Origin: Bacillota bacterium
GTDB lineage: Bacteria; Bacillota; Clostridia; Acetivibrionales; DSM-1351
Length of the DNA: 5,608 bases
Direction of reading: 5' to 3'
NCBI GenBank assembly: GCA_023392075.1
Contig: JAEVZU010000078.1
Coordinates: forward strand, 1 to 5,608
The translations under genes and the position numbers were made by a program. Under the pieces are notes generated by a model. That model was not told where the DNA came from. It worked only from the letters and a program-made list of their open reading frames with translations, and made no database searches. Shown piece by piece: positions 4,725 to 5,608 of the stretch (its first letter is position 1; the number at the start of each line of letters is the position of its first letter).

Positions 4725-4780
4725 GTCTTTGTCATTTTCTGCCCTTTAAGTACAATAACTCAAAGGAAATGGAGACTGTC

Positions 4781-5329
4781 ATGAATGAAAAAGTTAAGGA
4801 TATCGCAGTTAGAATCAAGGGTCTGAGACTGCTGGCGGGTTATACCGAGGAAGAGGTTTCAAAAGCTGTCGGACTTAAAACAGTTGAGTACTCCAGGTAT
4901 GAAAATGCCCAGGATGATATCCCCGTCAGTATTTTGTATGAGCTGGCCGACTATTACAATGTAAATATGACCGAAATATTGACCGGAACTTCACCAAAGC
5001 TTCATGACATTTGTTTTGTCAAAAACGGAGAGGGCTTAAAGGTTGAAAGATATGACCAATACAGCTTTGAAAGCCTGGCATATAAATATTCCGGCAGAAA
5101 GATCGAGCCCATGTTTGTTGTGCTGGATCCAAACAACAGTCCTGATATGGTATCACATAAGGGACAGGAGTTTAATTATTGCATTGAAGGCAGAATGCGT
5201 GTTATTGTGGGAAAAGAAGTGTTCGATATGGAACCCGGTGATTCTTTGTACTACAATTCGACCATTCCTCACAAAATGGTTGCACTGGATGGAAAAGAAG
5301 CAAAATTCCTGACAATAATCCTTCTATAA
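4781..5329 (+). CDS. XRE-family transcriptional regulator with C-terminal cupin domain
   Basis: This predicted cytoplasmic DNA-binding protein of 182 residues joins an N-terminal helix-turn-helix (about residues 8-67: 'RIKGLRLLAGYTEEEVSKAVGL', 'SRYENAQDDIPVSILYELADYYNV', 'EILTG') to a single cupin_2 domain (about 108-182). Cupin motif 1 appears as H126-KGQ-E130-FNYCIEG137 and motif 2 as PGD-SLYYNSTIPH164, so one His of the usual HxH pair is absent (V124) while H126, E130 and H164 remain. The cupin part probably senses a small ligand. ATG 4769 lies only 2 nt from AAAGG, whereas ATG 4781 follows GGAG (4771-4774) by 6 nt, so 4781 is preferred. The acyl-CoA synthetase gene begins 19 nt after the stop, so it is the likely target, with autoregulation probable. 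Clostridial relatives often show this pairing. Confidence 0.9.
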   Translation: MNEKVKDIAVRIKGLRLLAGYTEEEVSKAVGLKTVEYSRYENAQDDIPVSILYELADYYNVNMTEILTGTSPKLHDICFVKNGEGLKVERYDQYSFESLAYKYSGRKIEPMFVVLDPNNSPDMVSHKGQEFNYCIEGRMRVIVGKEVFDMEPGDSLYYNSTIPHKMVALDGKEAKFLTIILL

Positions 5330-5348
5330 TACTTACCGGAGGTTAGCT

Positions 5349-5608
5349 ATGAGCCTGGATACTAGATACCTTGACAGGGCTGAATTCAGTTCCTATGAAG
5401 ATTTTTGCAATAATTTCAAATTAAAAGTACCTGACAATTTTAACTTTGCTTATGACATAATAGATGAGTATGCTGTTTCCGAACCGGACAGGCCGGCGCT
5501 TGTCTGGTGTGACGACCACGGCGGTGAAAAATATTTTACCTTCGGGGATTTGAAATACTGGTCGGATAAAACAGCCAATTTCCTTAAGTCAAAGGGGATT
5601 GGCAAGGG
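5349..5608 (+). CDS. AMP-binding acyl-CoA synthetase, N-terminal part (runs off the window)
   Basis: The frame opens at ATG 5349 and stays open for 86 codons to the window edge. Its ribosome site GGAGG (5338-5342) is 6 nt upstream. The visible segment has the features of the N-terminus of adenylate-forming acetyl/medium-chain acyl-CoA synthetases: 'FKLKVPDNFNFAYDIIDEYA', 'PDRPALVWCD', 'KYFTFGDLKYWSDKTANFLKSKGIGKG'. These enzymes activate a carboxylic acid with ATP to an acyl-adenylate and then transfer it to CoA. The P-loop-like ATP motif and catalytic lysine are beyond the window, so the substrate cannot be guessed and completeness cannot be judged. It is the second gene of the unit headed by the XRE-cupin regulator. 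Confidence 0.85.
   Translation, partial: MSLDTRYLDRAEFSSYEDFCNNFKLKVPDNFNFAYDIIDEYAVSEPDRPALVWCDDHGGEKYFTFGDLKYWSDKTANFLKSKGIGK

Noticed and set aside
5043..5312. 89-codon open frame on the plus strand
   Set aside because: It is a frame-shifted shadow of the cupin domain, which shows conserved motifs in its own frame.

Overview
The window looks like chromosomal DNA of an AT-rich, low-GC Gram-positive anaerobe of the Clostridia. The protein set suggests the Ruminiclostridium / Clostridium cluster III group, but this is recognition from memory and no database was searched. Codons are A/T-rich, Shine-Dalgarno sites are strong and purine-rich, start codons are often TTG or GTG, and every gene I can support lies on the + strand. 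There is no tRNA, rRNA, CRISPR array or insertion sequence.

Layout. (1) 1-143: the 3' end of a small DUF2007-like protein, followed by a hairpin terminator at 158-191. (2) 314-745: a YbgC/FadM-type hotdog acyl-CoA thioesterase. (3) 746-958: a dyad-rich intergenic region with a probable promoter, then pgsA (959-1522) for a CDP-alcohol phosphatidyltransferase, closed by a textbook intrinsic terminator (1552-1582). (4) 1583-1867: an AT-rich, gene-free leader with a candidate promoter, then a cluster of a DUF5685 protein (1868-2752), an overlapping J-domain protein with a cysteine-rich tail (2736-3377) and, 74 nt later, an uncharacterised six-helix membrane protein (3452-3967). (5) 3968-4294: a gene-free stretch with an 18-bp perfect palindrome, a long bulged-hairpin terminator and a near-copy of that terminator's 3' arm. 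(6) 4295-4585: a 96-residue membrane protein of unknown function. (7) An extended -10 promoter at 4624-4653, a roughly 120-nt leader, an XRE-cupin regulator (4781-5329) and, 19 nt later, the start of an AMP-binding acyl-CoA synthetase that runs off the window (5349-5608+).

How the parts fit. Thioesterase, phosphatidylglycerophosphate synthase and acyl-CoA synthetase all touch acyl-CoA or membrane-lipid metabolism, but they sit in separate transcription units, so the shared theme may be coincidence. The two clear operon-like units are DUF5685 + J-protein (translationally overlapping, possibly with the membrane protein) and XRE-cupin + acyl-CoA synthetase (regulator next to its likely target).

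The part that looks least described is the DUF5685/J-protein pair. Both proteins carry clustered cysteines, and DUF5685 has two aspartate-rich helical motifs that faintly resemble those of class I isoprenoid synthases. This is a hypothesis from motif reading only.
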